The notes under the pieces: generated by a model
The model's database searches: none
What the model was told of the DNA's origin: nothing
The model's input: the letters and a program-made list of their open reading frames with translations, nothing else
Translations under genes and position numbers: made by a program
DNA from: Methanomassiliicoccales archaeon PtaU1.Bin030
GTDB taxonomy: Archaea; Thermoplasmatota; Thermoplasmata; Methanomassiliicoccales; Methanomassiliicoccaceae
Assembly (NCBI GenBank): GCA_002067635.1
Contig: MVRB01000177.1
Coordinates: 1 to 9,665 of the forward strand
Direction: 5' to 3'
Length of the DNA stretch: 9,665 nucleotides
Shown: in pieces, positions 1 through 6,222 of the stretch
Layout: every line of letters begins with the position of its first letter
Position numbering within the stretch: position 1 is the stretch's first letter

Positions 1-419
1 AAGCATCCTTCGAACTTCAACACCTTCTTACGGCCAGTGTAGCCTCGCGCCAGCCTCAGGGCGTGCATGGTCGCCTCGGTGCCGCTGCTCACGAAGCGCA
101 CCATCTCCATGGACCGGTACTCCCTCGATATGTCCTCGGCGAACTGGGCCTCGGCCTCGATGGGGGCCCCGTAGAGAGTTCCCCTCTCCGCCTGTGCCTG
201 AAGGGCACTGACGACGGTCGGGTGAGCATGTCCTAGTATAAGGGGGCCGAATGCCATGCAGTAGTCTATGTACTCGTTTCCGTCCACATCGGTGATCCGG
301 TCCCCCTTGGCCGAGGATATATAACGGGGATATGGCTGGTACGCACGCACTGGAGAGGAGACGCCCCCTGGCATGACCTTCCGCGCCCTTTGGTAGAGGC
401 TCTCGGACCGCCCGTTCAT
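1..419 (-). CDS. hemL: Glutamate-1-semialdehyde 2,1-aminomutase, N-terminal part (cut by window edge)
   Basis: HemL is the PLP-dependent enzyme that converts glutamate-1-semialdehyde to 5-aminolevulinate, the second committed step of the C5 tetrapyrrole route. Reading the minus strand from the ATG at 419-417 gives 139 codons before the window ends. They begin MNGRSESLYQRARKVMPGGV and contain the family blocks VSSGTEATM (about residues 110-118), which helps hold the PLP phosphate, and RLARGYTGR followed by KFEGC (about 122-139). The full protein should be about 420-430 residues, so the PLP-binding lysine and C-terminal domain are outside the window. The ATG overlaps the hemB TGA in an ATGA tetranucleotide, and a GGTGG/GGGGGA purine tract lies just upstream, so translation is probably coupled to hemB. 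Family assignment is secure; only the left end is missing. Confidence 0.96.
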   Translation of the reverse strand, partial: MNGRSESLYQRARKVMPGGVSSPVRAYQPYPRYISSAKGDRITDVDGNEYIDYCMAFGPLILGHAHPTVVSALQAQAERGTLYGAPIEAEAQFAEDISREYRSMEMVRFVSSGTEATMHALRLARGYTGRKKVLKFEGC

Positions 420-1384
420 TCCCCCACCACCCTGGCCGCCTCCTTGGCGAAGTAGGTGATTATAAAGTCCGCCCCCGCGCGCTTGATAGACTGCAGAGAT
501 TCCATCATGGCCCTGTCGTGGTCGATCCACCCGTTCTCGGCAGCGGCCTTTATCATCGAGTACTCCCCGCTCACCTGGTATGCGGCCAAGGGCACATTGA
601 ACCTCTCCCGGGCCCGGTGCACAATGTCTAGATACGGCAAGGCCGGCTTGACCATCAGGATGTCCGCTCCTTCCTCGATGTCCAGGCCCATCTCCCGGAG
701 CGCCTCCCTAGCGTTCCCCGGATCCATCTGGTGGCTCCTTCGGTCACCATGCTGGGGGGTGCTCTCGGCAGCGTCCCGGAAGGGGCCGTAGAACGAGGAG
801 GCGTACTTGGCGGCGTAGGACATGATAGGTATGTTCTCGAAGCCAGATCTGTCCAGCCCTTCCCGTATCGCTGCGACCTGTCCGTCCATCATCCCTGAGG
901 GGGCTATCATGTCCGCCCCCGCCCTTGCCTGGCTGACCGCGATCGCCGCGTACCGGTCCAGAGTGGAGTCGTTGTCGACGTCGTCCCCTCTCAGCATGCC
1001 GCAGTGGCCGTGATCGGTGTACTCGCAGAGGCATAGGTCCGTGATGATGGTTATTTCGGACACCTTCCTAATCTCCCTTATGGCCCTCTGCACGATGCCG
1101 TCTGGGTCGTCCGCTGAGGTCCCCTTGGGGTCCTTTCTGCTGGGAACTCCGAAAAGGAGTACCGCCGGAATCCCCAGCGCCTCGACGCTCCGTGCCTCCT
1201 CCCCCAGCTCCGAGACGGGCAGAGAGCGTATTCCCGGCATGGATCCTATCTCCTTGGGGGCGGTCAGGTTCTCGTTCACGAACAGCGGGTAAACCAGATC
1301 ACGGACCGAGAGCTCGGTCTCCCGGATCAGGTCCCTAATGTTCGGTCTCGCTCGCAGCCTTCGAGGTCTGCTCTGTGGGAACAA
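416..1384 (-). CDS. hemB: Porphobilinogen synthase (5-aminolevulinate dehydratase), zinc type
   Basis: HemB condenses two 5-aminolevulinate molecules to porphobilinogen in the cytoplasm. From the TTG at 1384-1382 the protein has 322 residues, the usual family size. Visible are the zinc-binding cysteine block CLCEYTDHGHCG (Cys118, Cys120, Cys128), the first active-site lysine in SYAAKYASSFYGPF (Lys193) and the Schiff-base lysine in the signature LMVKPALPYLD (Lys246). The three cysteines mark it as the Zn-dependent form rather than the Mg/Asp form. No ATG lies near the expected N terminus. TTG gives (M)FPQSRPRRLR, which fits how I recall archaeal HemB proteins beginning, and has GGAAGGTG six bases upstream; a GTG three codons earlier (1393-1391) is the alternative. 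An ORF opening at 1456 is only an in-frame extension into hemA. The gene overlaps the 3' end of hemA by 50 nt and ends in an ATGA overlap with hemL. Confidence 0.96.
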   Translation of the reverse strand: MFPQSRPRRLRARPNIRDLIRETELSVRDLVYPLFVNENLTAPKEIGSMPGIRSLPVSELGEEARSVEALGIPAVLLFGVPSRKDPKGTSADDPDGIVQRAIREIRKVSEITIITDLCLCEYTDHGHCGMLRGDDVDNDSTLDRYAAIAVSQARAGADMIAPSGMMDGQVAAIREGLDRSGFENIPIMSYAAKYASSFYGPFRDAAESTPQHGDRRSHQMDPGNAREALREMGLDIEEGADILMVKPALPYLDIVHRARERFNVPLAAYQVSGEYSMIKAAAENGWIDHDRAMMESLQSIKRAGADFIITYFAKEAARVVGE

Positions 1385-2645
1385 TCGTAGCACCTTCCAG
1401 TTTGAACAAACTCTGAACCTTCTCGAAAACATCCTCGTTGCCCTCGCGGCAGGCATCCTTCAGAGCTACCGTGGGGTCCGCGAGGAACTTTCTGGTTATG
1501 ACGTCAGCGAAATCCTTGAGGACGACCTCCGCGGGCTCCCGGCCTGAGCTCAGGCGGTTCAAGGCCTTGCGGACCTCTCGGTCCCGGAGGCTGAAATACT
1601 TCCCGTACAGCCTACCGAGTATCTCGTCGGCCTTCATCTCCTTCATTCGCGCCCCGAGAGACTCCAGCTCCTGGGAGATGATAAGCTCAGCACCCCTGAT
1701 CTCCGAGCGGCGCCTGAGGAGGTTCTCCTCTGCCTTACCTCTCAGGCCGTCAATGTCATACAGCTCCACACCCTCCAGCTCGGCCACCTGAGGTTCCACA
1801 TTGCGTGGGAAGCTCACGTCGATTATCAGGAACTTGCTGTCCACCTTCCGCAGCTCCTGCGCCCTTCGCACAAGCGCAGGCGTTATGATCATGTGGGATG
1901 CCGAAGTGGCAACCAGCACCACGTCCGCCTGGGAGAAGAACTCCACCAGGCTGTCGAACCGCACCGCCTTACCGTTCAGCACCCAGGCCAGCTCCACCGC
2001 CCTGGAGTAGGTGCGGTTGGAGACGAACACGGCCTTCGGGCCCTTGCCCACGAGATGCTTGGCGATGAGGGTGGCCATCTCCCCCGCCCCCACCACCAGG
2101 ATGTTCTTGCCCGCCAGGGAGCCTACCTTCTCCTCTGCCAGCTCCACGGCCGCCGTCCCTATGGACACGCACCCTTTGTTGAGATTGGTCCTGCTGCGGA
2201 CCAGCTTCCCCACCGATATGGCCTTCTGGAATACTATCGTGAGCACTGGCCCTACGCTTCCATGGCGCTTGGCCAGATCGAAGGCCTCCTTCACCTGACA
2301 CTGGATCTGGTCCTCACCCACGATGAGGGACTCAAGGCCGCTGGACACTCTTAGGATGTGTCTGACCGACTCCTTCCCATTGAGGTACTGAACCAGGTTC
2401 TGCTCGGCGTCGAAAGGCACCAGACCGTTGATCATGTCCTCGAGACCTCTTCGGGTGGCATTTGGGTCCCTGGTGGCCAGGTACAGCTCCATGCGGTTGC
2501 AGGTGCGCAATACTATGCACTCCGTGGCCCCCGGGAGGCTGAGGGCGTTCCTTAGCATCAGCTCCGGGTCGATCCTCCCGAGCCTCTCCATGTCCGCCAC
2601 TCTGGCCTGCTTATGGGTGATGTGGGCGCTGAGGATGGTCTCCAT
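1335..2645 (-). CDS. hemA: Glutamyl-tRNA reductase
   Basis: HemA reduces the glutamate on glutamyl-tRNA(Glu) to glutamate-1-semialdehyde with NADPH. This is the entry and usual control step of archaeal tetrapyrrole synthesis. The 436-residue product shows the catalytic block VLRTCNRMELY with nucleophile Cys49, the segment SSGLESLIVGEDQI (about 101-114), and an NADPH-binding Rossmann domain with VVGAGEMATLIAKHL (GAGEM at 186-190) and FVSNRTYSRA. A helical dimerisation domain rich in Arg, Glu and Leu follows from about residue 315. The last 20 or so residues (EGATIVPTEQTSKAASETEH) look like a low-complexity tail, and the DNA encoding them also carries the ribosome-binding site and start of hemB. 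The ATG at 2645-2643 directly follows the sirC TAG with no spacer, so the two are probably translationally coupled. Length and motifs are normal for the family. Confidence 0.97.
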   Translation of the reverse strand: METILSAHITHKQARVADMERLGRIDPELMLRNALSLPGATECIVLRTCNRMELYLATRDPNATRRGLEDMINGLVPFDAEQNLVQYLNGKESVRHILRVSSGLESLIVGEDQIQCQVKEAFDLAKRHGSVGPVLTIVFQKAISVGKLVRSRTNLNKGCVSIGTAAVELAEEKVGSLAGKNILVVGAGEMATLIAKHLVGKGPKAVFVSNRTYSRAVELAWVLNGKAVRFDSLVEFFSQADVVLVATSASHMIITPALVRRAQELRKVDSKFLIIDVSFPRNVEPQVAELEGVELYDIDGLRGKAEENLLRRRSEIRGAELIISQELESLGARMKEMKADEILGRLYGKYFSLRDREVRKALNRLSSGREPAEVVLKDFADVITRKFLADPTVALKDACREGNEDVFEKVQSLFKLEGATIVPTEQTSKAASETEH

Positions 2646-3254
2646 CTACCTCACCACGATTCCATGGGCGAGCCTGCGGGCCTCCTGAGGATCTTTCTCC
2701 AAAAGATCCCACACCCTCTCGTCGTCAAGCACCTGCCACAGGCGCTGCTCTCGTTCCTTCTGCGATTGGACCGCCTCCTTGGCGGCCTCACGGAGCTCTT
2801 CCTGTAGGGTGATCATGAGGTCAAACCGACGGTCCAGTCGCTCATCGAGGACCTTACGGAGGTATCTGGACATGCCAGGGCTGCGGCCTTCGGTTGAGAC
2901 CGCCACCTTGTACCTTTCCCTTTCCACCACGGAAGGTATCAGGAACGTGGAGATCCCGTCGGCGCGGTTGCACCACTTCCCCCTCCTTTCGGCCTCGCGG
3001 GCTATGCTCTCGTTCAAATTGGGATCGTTGGTCGCCGCCACCACCAGGTCCGCCCACTCCACCATGCTGACCAGATGGTCCTCGGCCTTTCCCTGGACTG
3101 TCCTCACCGAGGAGGGGAGGTCTCCATCGAAGGTGTCCGATACTACGATCACCTCTGCTTCCTGTGCTAAATAGATGGCCTTTCTCCTTCCTACCGGACC
3201 TCCGCCGAAAACGACCGCCTTACGGCTAACTAGATCTAACCACAACGGTAGCAT
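2646..3254 (-). CDS. sirC: Precorrin-2 dehydrogenase (SirC/Met8-like), sirohydrochlorin-forming
   Basis: This protein should oxidise precorrin-2 to sirohydrochlorin with NAD+, the substrate for siroheme, haem (via siroheme in archaea), cobalamin and F430. From the second ATG of an ATGATG pair it has 202 residues: an NAD-binding Rossmann domain opening MLPLWLDLVSRKAVVFGGGPVG (GGGPVG at 17-22), then WCNRADGISTFLIPSVV (95-110), where Asp99 may match the catalytic aspartate of the CysG/Met8 family, then a helical charged C-terminal region. It lacks the methyltransferase part of CysG. The start at 3254 is preferred because AAGGGG (3260-3265) lies five bases upstream; the ATG at 3257 is too close. 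A TTG at 3299 would need the transcript to start upstream of the predicted initiation site. It is first gene of the minus-strand operon and touches hemA stop-to-start. Ferrochelatase activity, as in Met8, cannot be excluded from sequence. Confidence 0.92.
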   Translation of the reverse strand: MLPLWLDLVSRKAVVFGGGPVGRRKAIYLAQEAEVIVVSDTFDGDLPSSVRTVQGKAEDHLVSMVEWADLVVAATNDPNLNESIAREAERRGKWCNRADGISTFLIPSVVERERYKVAVSTEGRSPGMSRYLRKVLDERLDRRFDLMITLQEELREAAKEAVQSQKEREQRLWQVLDDERVWDLLEKDPQEARRLAHGIVVR

Positions 3255-3259
3255 CATTA

Positions 3260-3265
3260 CCCCTT
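3260..3265 (-). promoter_or_regulatory. Ribosome-binding site of sirC
   Basis: On the minus strand AAGGGG ends two bases before the first ATG (3257) and five bases before the second (3254) of an ATGATG pair. The spacing favours the second. The same 9-mer GACAAGGGG also precedes the cfbA start on the other strand (3426-3434). Confidence 0.5.
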
Positions 3266-3305
3266 GTCGAACCTGTATCGGTGAATGACGTAAATACAAT
3301 CATCG

Positions 3306-3313
3306 TATATAAT
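3306..3313 (+). promoter_or_regulatory. Candidate TATA box of the cfb operon
   Basis: TATATAAT on the plus strand would place the start of transcription near 3335-3340, leaving a cfbA leader of about 105 nt that contains several dyads. A second AT-rich candidate, TTAATTAA at 3378-3385, would give a start near 3405-3410 and a short leader of about 35 nt. It fits the archaeal TATA pattern less well. Sequence alone does not decide between them. Confidence 0.45.
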
Positions 3314-3314
3314 T
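3306..3314 (-). promoter_or_regulatory. TATA box of the sirC-hemA-hemB-hemL operon
   Basis: On the minus strand the sequence reads AATTATATA, matching the archaeal box A pattern. With the usual spacing of about 25 bases the transcript would start near 3280-3285, giving a leader of roughly 25-30 nt before the sirC ATG. The motif is almost symmetrical (TATATAATT on the plus strand) and could also serve the cfb operon. It is an isolated AT-rich island in GC-rich DNA, which supports promoter function. Confidence 0.6.
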
Positions 3315-3329
3315 GGATGTATCATCCAA
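3313..3329. promoter_or_regulatory. Perfect 17-bp dyad, candidate operator
   Basis: TTGGATG (3313-3319), spacer TAT, then CATCCAA (3323-3329) form a perfect inverted repeat with 7-bp arms. It abuts the TATA box: just upstream of it for the minus-strand operon (the BRE side), and between TATA and start site for the plus-strand operon. That geometry suits a dimeric regulator acting on both transcripts. I do not recognise the motif as the site of a named regulator; it lacks the GTATGA half-sites of E. coli NikR. The symmetry is seen directly; the role is inferred. Confidence 0.45.
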
Positions 3330-3363
3330 CTTATTGCCCTTCGACGCTGGACGTTCAACCTGC

Positions 3364-3386
3364 CTTCTGATAGAAGCTTAATTAAG
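3364..3386 (+). repeat. Two adjacent small dyads in the cfbA leader
   Basis: CTTCT (3364-3368), GAT, AGAAG (3372-3376) form a perfect 5-bp hairpin. It is followed directly by the self-complementary CTTAATTAAG (3377-3386), which runs into the AAGGAGG sequence at 3384-3390. They lie in the leader if transcription starts from the upstream TATA box. Short dyads can arise by chance; their clustering with other dyads is the reason to record them. Confidence 0.35.
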
Positions 3387-3390
3387 GAGG
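3384..3390 (+). promoter_or_regulatory. Orphan Shine-Dalgarno sequence AAGGAGG
   Basis: AAGGAGG is the best Shine-Dalgarno match in the region, but no gene begins at a normal distance. The nearest start-like codon is GTG at 3393-3395, only two bases after it, opening a four-codon frame (GTG TAT TCC CGC) that stops at TAG 3405-3407. The cfbA start is 54 nt beyond and has its own weaker site (AAGGGG, 3429-3434, nine bases before the ATG). It may serve a leader peptide, be a regulatory decoy, or be chance. Confidence 0.3.
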
Positions 3391-3400
3391 CGGTGTATTC

Positions 3401-3422
3401 CCGCTAGACCGCTCTAGCGGTC
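3401..3422 (+). repeat. Strong inverted repeat with two exclusive pairings, just before cfbA
   Basis: CCGCTAGA (3401-3408) pairs perfectly with TCTAGCGG (3413-3420) around a CCGC loop. An alternative stem pairs GACCGCT (3407-3413) with AGCGGTC (3416-3422). The two share bases and cannot form together in one RNA. The structure ends about seven bases before the cfbA ribosome-binding site, so it could act as an RNA switch or barrier, or as a protein-binding dyad in DNA. The repeat is seen directly; function is inferred. Confidence 0.5.
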
Positions 3423-3443
3423 AATGACAAGGGGATTTCGAAC

Positions 3444-3842
3444 ATGAAGAACGGAGTACTTGTAGTAGGGCACGGTAGCAAGCTGCAGCATAACAGGGAC
3501 CTGGTGGTCAATGCCGCAGCGAGGATGGCATCCTTGCAGGAGTTCGGGCCAGTGACGGCGGCATTCATGCAGCTTAACGAACCGGACATCAAGACGGGGA
3601 TAAGGGAATTGGTGGCACAGGGTGTGGACATGATATATGTTCAGCCATGCTTCCTTGCTTCCGGCATCCATCTCACTGAGGACATACCTAACGAGATCGG
3701 CCTGAAGAAGGGAGAGAGCGAGGCCAAGATGGACGTTGACGGTAAGACCATCACCCTCCGGTGCTGTGATCCCATAGGGGACGATGAGCGCGTCGCCCAG
3801 ATCCTGGCCGACCGGACCAGGGCGCGGATGCAGCGGGAATAG
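3444..3842 (+). CDS. cfbA: Sirohydrochlorin nickelochelatase (small CbiX type)
   Basis: CfbA inserts Ni2+ into sirohydrochlorin, the first step dedicated to F430; the family can also insert cobalt. The 132-residue protein is the short archaeal CbiX form, half the size of bacterial CbiK/CbiX and active as a homodimer. It shows the N-terminal chelatase strand and metal-binding His10 in LVVGHGSKLQHNRDL, and the second conserved histidine, His76, in FLASGIHLTEDIP. No long histidine-rich stretch is present. The ATG at 3444 has AAGGGG nine bases upstream; another ATG at 3424 is out of frame. It is first gene of the plus-strand operon, divergent from sirC, and ends TAG two bases before the cfbE ATG. 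The assignment to nickel rather than cobalt rests on the four F430 genes that follow. Confidence 0.95.
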   Translation: MKNGVLVVGHGSKLQHNRDLVVNAAARMASLQEFGPVTAAFMQLNEPDIKTGIRELVAQGVDMIYVQPCFLASGIHLTEDIPNEIGLKKGESEAKMDVDGKTITLRCCDPIGDDERVAQILADRTRARMQRE

Positions 3843-3844
3843 AT

Positions 3845-5140
3845 ATGAGCGAGAAGGTCCTGGTGCTGGATCTCACCCATGGAGGGGAGGTCCTATCTCA
3901 GGTGTTCGCATCCCGCGGTGACATCGTCACCGCTGTGGACATCTACGGTACCGCTTCCTCTGAAAAAAAGGACACTTTGACGAGAGCGGGCGTACGTGTC
4001 CTGAGCGATGCACCGCGGGAAAGCTTTGACCTGGGGGTGGTCCCCATCCACTGCCCAGACCGTTTTATCGGCCAAGCAACTCTGGGAAGACGTATCACAG
4101 CCCATCAAGCCGTTGGTGAACTGGCCTCCTTCGCCATACCAACAGTGGAGATCACCGGGGCCAGGGGTAAGACGTCAGCGTGCCATGTCCTGGCCCACAT
4201 CCTGGCCTCCATGGGCTCAGAGGTGCTACTTCACACCAGCAGGGGCATGAGCACTCTGAACGCCCAGCGCCATCGAACGTATCGCGACAAGGTGAGCATT
4301 GCCCCAACCTCCATCCTCGCCTTGTCCCTGGAGCACCCTCCTGCGGACGTGGGGGTGTTCGAGGTGAGCCTGGGGGGCACGGGCCTGGCCAGTGTATCGG
4401 TTATAACCGGGCTCGACGACAACTATCCCATAGCCGGAGGTACCAGGAGAGCCTTTGATGGCAAGGTGCAGATGGCAGCTACCGCCAAGGTGCTGGTCTG
4501 TCCCGAAAGGGAAAGGGAAATATGGGACCCCCACACGCCATCCTCCGCCCGAATCATAACCTTCGGGGAAGGGGGAGATGTGGAGATCTCCTTGCCGGAT
4601 CGTCTGGAGCTAGGCAAGGGGGCACCTCTCATGGTGCGCTGGAAAGGAAAAGGGTACCTCTCCCGGCTCCCTGGCGGCCTACTTGCGCCCAGCTATTCAA
4701 CGGCCTTGGCCAGCGGCTTGGCGGCCGCCGTGGCCATGGGTGTGGACATGGACCGGGCCGTGGCCTCCCTAACAACCTTTAATGGTGTGCCCGGTCGGGG
4801 GGACGTGGTGCGGGAGAAAGGCAGGTTCCTTATCAGGGAGCGCAACCCCGGGGTCAGCGCGGGGTCCATAGATTGGAACATCAGTGTCCTGGAGCGCTAC
4901 TACTCGCAGACGGATATCGGTATCGCCATCGATCCCGTGAACGTGAGGATATGCGAGAAGCTGGACCTGGAGGACGTCCACAAGGTTCTGGTAAAGCACC
5001 CCGCGGTGACGGGACAGTACGTCATCAACATGCCCGGCCTTTCTCGCGAGTCCAGCGGCTACCTACGTATAGATGGGCCGTGGGAGGTCATGGGGAAGCA
5101 TGAGGTGCTGGTCCACTGCATCAAGGAGGGATACCTCTGA
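3845..5140 (+). CDS. cfbE: Coenzyme F430 synthetase (Mur ligase family)
   Basis: CfbE carries out the last F430 step, ATP-dependent activation and closure of the carbocyclic F ring of 15,17(3)-seco-F430-17(3)-acid. The 431-residue protein has a Mur-ligase plan: an N-terminal domain opening MSEKVLVLDLTHGGEVL, an ATP-binding P-loop VEITGARGKTSACHVLAHIL (GARGKTS at 105-111), a central-domain acidic motif VGVFEVSLGGTGL (about residues 170-182), GLDDNYPIAGGTRRAFDGKVQMA further on, and a C-terminal domain. It is a MurE relative but its place between cfbA and cfbD, and the absence of other cell-wall genes, identify it as CfbE. The start follows the cfbA stop by two bases with only a weak GGGA site, so translation likely depends on coupling. 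Its last codons carry the strong AAGGAGGG at 5123-5130 that serves cfbD. Confidence 0.94.
   Translation: MSEKVLVLDLTHGGEVLSQVFASRGDIVTAVDIYGTASSEKKDTLTRAGVRVLSDAPRESFDLGVVPIHCPDRFIGQATLGRRITAHQAVGELASFAIPTVEITGARGKTSACHVLAHILASMGSEVLLHTSRGMSTLNAQRHRTYRDKVSIAPTSILALSLEHPPADVGVFEVSLGGTGLASVSVITGLDDNYPIAGGTRRAFDGKVQMAATAKVLVCPEREREIWDPHTPSSARIITFGEGGDVEISLPDRLELGKGAPLMVRWKGKGYLSRLPGGLLAPSYSTALASGLAAAVAMGVDMDRAVASLTTFNGVPGRGDVVREKGRFLIRERNPGVSAGSIDWNISVLERYYSQTDIGIAIDPVNVRICEKLDLEDVHKVLVKHPAVTGQYVINMPGLSRESSGYLRIDGPWEVMGKHEVLVHCIKEGYL
5123..5130 (+). promoter_or_regulatory. Ribosome-binding site that bears on the cfbD start
   Basis: AAGGAGGG lies within the last codons of cfbE. It is six bases before a CTG at 5137-5139, in frame with cfbD and overlapping the cfbE stop as CTGA. 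It is 15 bases before the GTG at 5146, longer than usual. The spacing therefore argues for initiation at CTG, as discussed under cfbD. Confidence 0.55.
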
Positions 5141-5145
5141 GGGAT

Positions 5146-6222
5146 GTGCTCCATCCCCGCCCGAACCCTATCATCGCGGCAATGTACACGCTCAGGGACC
5201 TGGACGCTGACATTATCGTGATGCACGGACCTGCGGGCTGCGGCTTCATGGCCGCCCGACGGCTGGAGGAGGCGGGGGTGAGGGTCATGACCACAGGGAT
5301 GCATGAGAACGATCTAATATTCGGAGCGGAGGAGAAGCTCATCCGCATCCTCAAGAACGTGGATGGGAGGTTCAACCCGCACCTGATAGGGGTGGTGGGC
5401 ACCTGCGCATCCATGATCATAGGGGAGAACCTCGATGGCGCGGTCAAGAAGGCAGGCCTGAGCGCCGTGGTCCTGCCCGTTGATGTGCACGGCTGCTCTG
5501 GCCCCAACACCTCGGGGGCCATCCGCGCCCTCGAGGTTGCAGCCGAAAGGGGCGTGATAACCTCTCAAGAGATGGACCGGCAGAGAAGCATGTTGCTGAA
5601 GGCGACACAGATAGAGCGGGAGCGGGGGCTCACCAGCAGGGATTACCTCGAGCCCCATCCAGGAGCGACGAAGATGTCGGTTGGGCTCAGGATAGTTAAC
5701 GCATTGCGCAAAGGTCAGAGAGTTGCCGTAGCCCTGAACGCAAAGAAGGAGACCGCCTATGGCTTCGCAGATACCATGAGGGCGGTGCAGTACGCGAGGG
5801 ATAAGGTCGGGGGGGAGGTGGTCCACATAGGCAACCTGGACCCCGATGTGGGCCTTCCTCGCATCCGCCGTTACGCCATCAACATCCTTCGGGACCTCAA
5901 GGGGTCAGGGGTTGCGGATGTCCTCCTCACTGGAGGCTTGGACGAGTACCCGGTGGCAGGAGAGGCTGCGGCCAGGGCCCTGGATGAGTGCGGAGCGGAC
6001 CTGCGCATCATCGCCGGCCTGCCGCACGCGGTGCCCGGGCTGCGGAGGGAGGATATTTTGGTCACAGACCAGCCCCGGGAGCTGCGCAACTACATAGAGC
6101 AAGGTTTCCTTCTGTCGGTAGGGGAGGTCAGCACCCACGCCGATGTCATGAGCACGAGCAGGGTGCTGTACAGCGAACTGGGCAACACCATACGGGAGAT
6201 CGTGGACGAGGGATTGGCATGA
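5146..6222 (+). CDS. cfbD: Ni-sirohydrochlorin a,c-diamide reductive cyclase, catalytic subunit (NifD-like)
   Basis: CfbD is the tetrapyrrole-binding partner of CfbC. The complex performs a six-electron, ATP-driven reduction and lactam E-ring closure on Ni-sirohydrochlorin a,c-diamide, giving 15,17(3)-seco-F430-17(3)-acid. From the GTG at 5146 it has 358 residues, shorter than nitrogenase NifD, as expected for a homodimeric nitrogenase-like protein. Candidate [4Fe-4S] ligands are Cys32 (HGPAGCGF), Cys87 (GVVGTCASMIIGENLD) and Cys117 (DVHGCSGPNTSG), in the positions typical of NifD/BchN relatives. There is no NifK or BchB partner gene. The coordinate given is the conservative GTG; CTG at 5137, adding (M)RD before VLHPRPN, is favoured by ribosome-binding-site spacing and by a CTGA overlap with cfbE. 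The 3' end overlaps cfbC by ATGA, consistent with coordinated synthesis of the complex. Confidence 0.94.
   Translation: MLHPRPNPIIAAMYTLRDLDADIIVMHGPAGCGFMAARRLEEAGVRVMTTGMHENDLIFGAEEKLIRILKNVDGRFNPHLIGVVGTCASMIIGENLDGAVKKAGLSAVVLPVDVHGCSGPNTSGAIRALEVAAERGVITSQEMDRQRSMLLKATQIERERGLTSRDYLEPHPGATKMSVGLRIVNALRKGQRVAVALNAKKETAYGFADTMRAVQYARDKVGGEVVHIGNLDPDVGLPRIRRYAINILRDLKGSGVADVLLTGGLDEYPVAGEAAARALDECGADLRIIAGLPHAVPGLRREDILVTDQPRELRNYIEQGFLLSVGEVSTHADVMSTSRVLYSELGNTIREIVDEGLA

Noticed and set aside
3255..3299. Upstream TTG start for sirC adding 15 residues
   Set aside because: The extension (YLRHSPIQVRQGV after the start) precedes the normal family N terminus, and the predicted transcript start lies downstream of the TTG.
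3845..5140. MurE-type peptidoglycan or pseudomurein ligase reading of the Mur-like protein
   Set aside because: The fold is shared, but its place between cfbA and cfbD and the lack of any cell-wall gene point to F430 synthetase.
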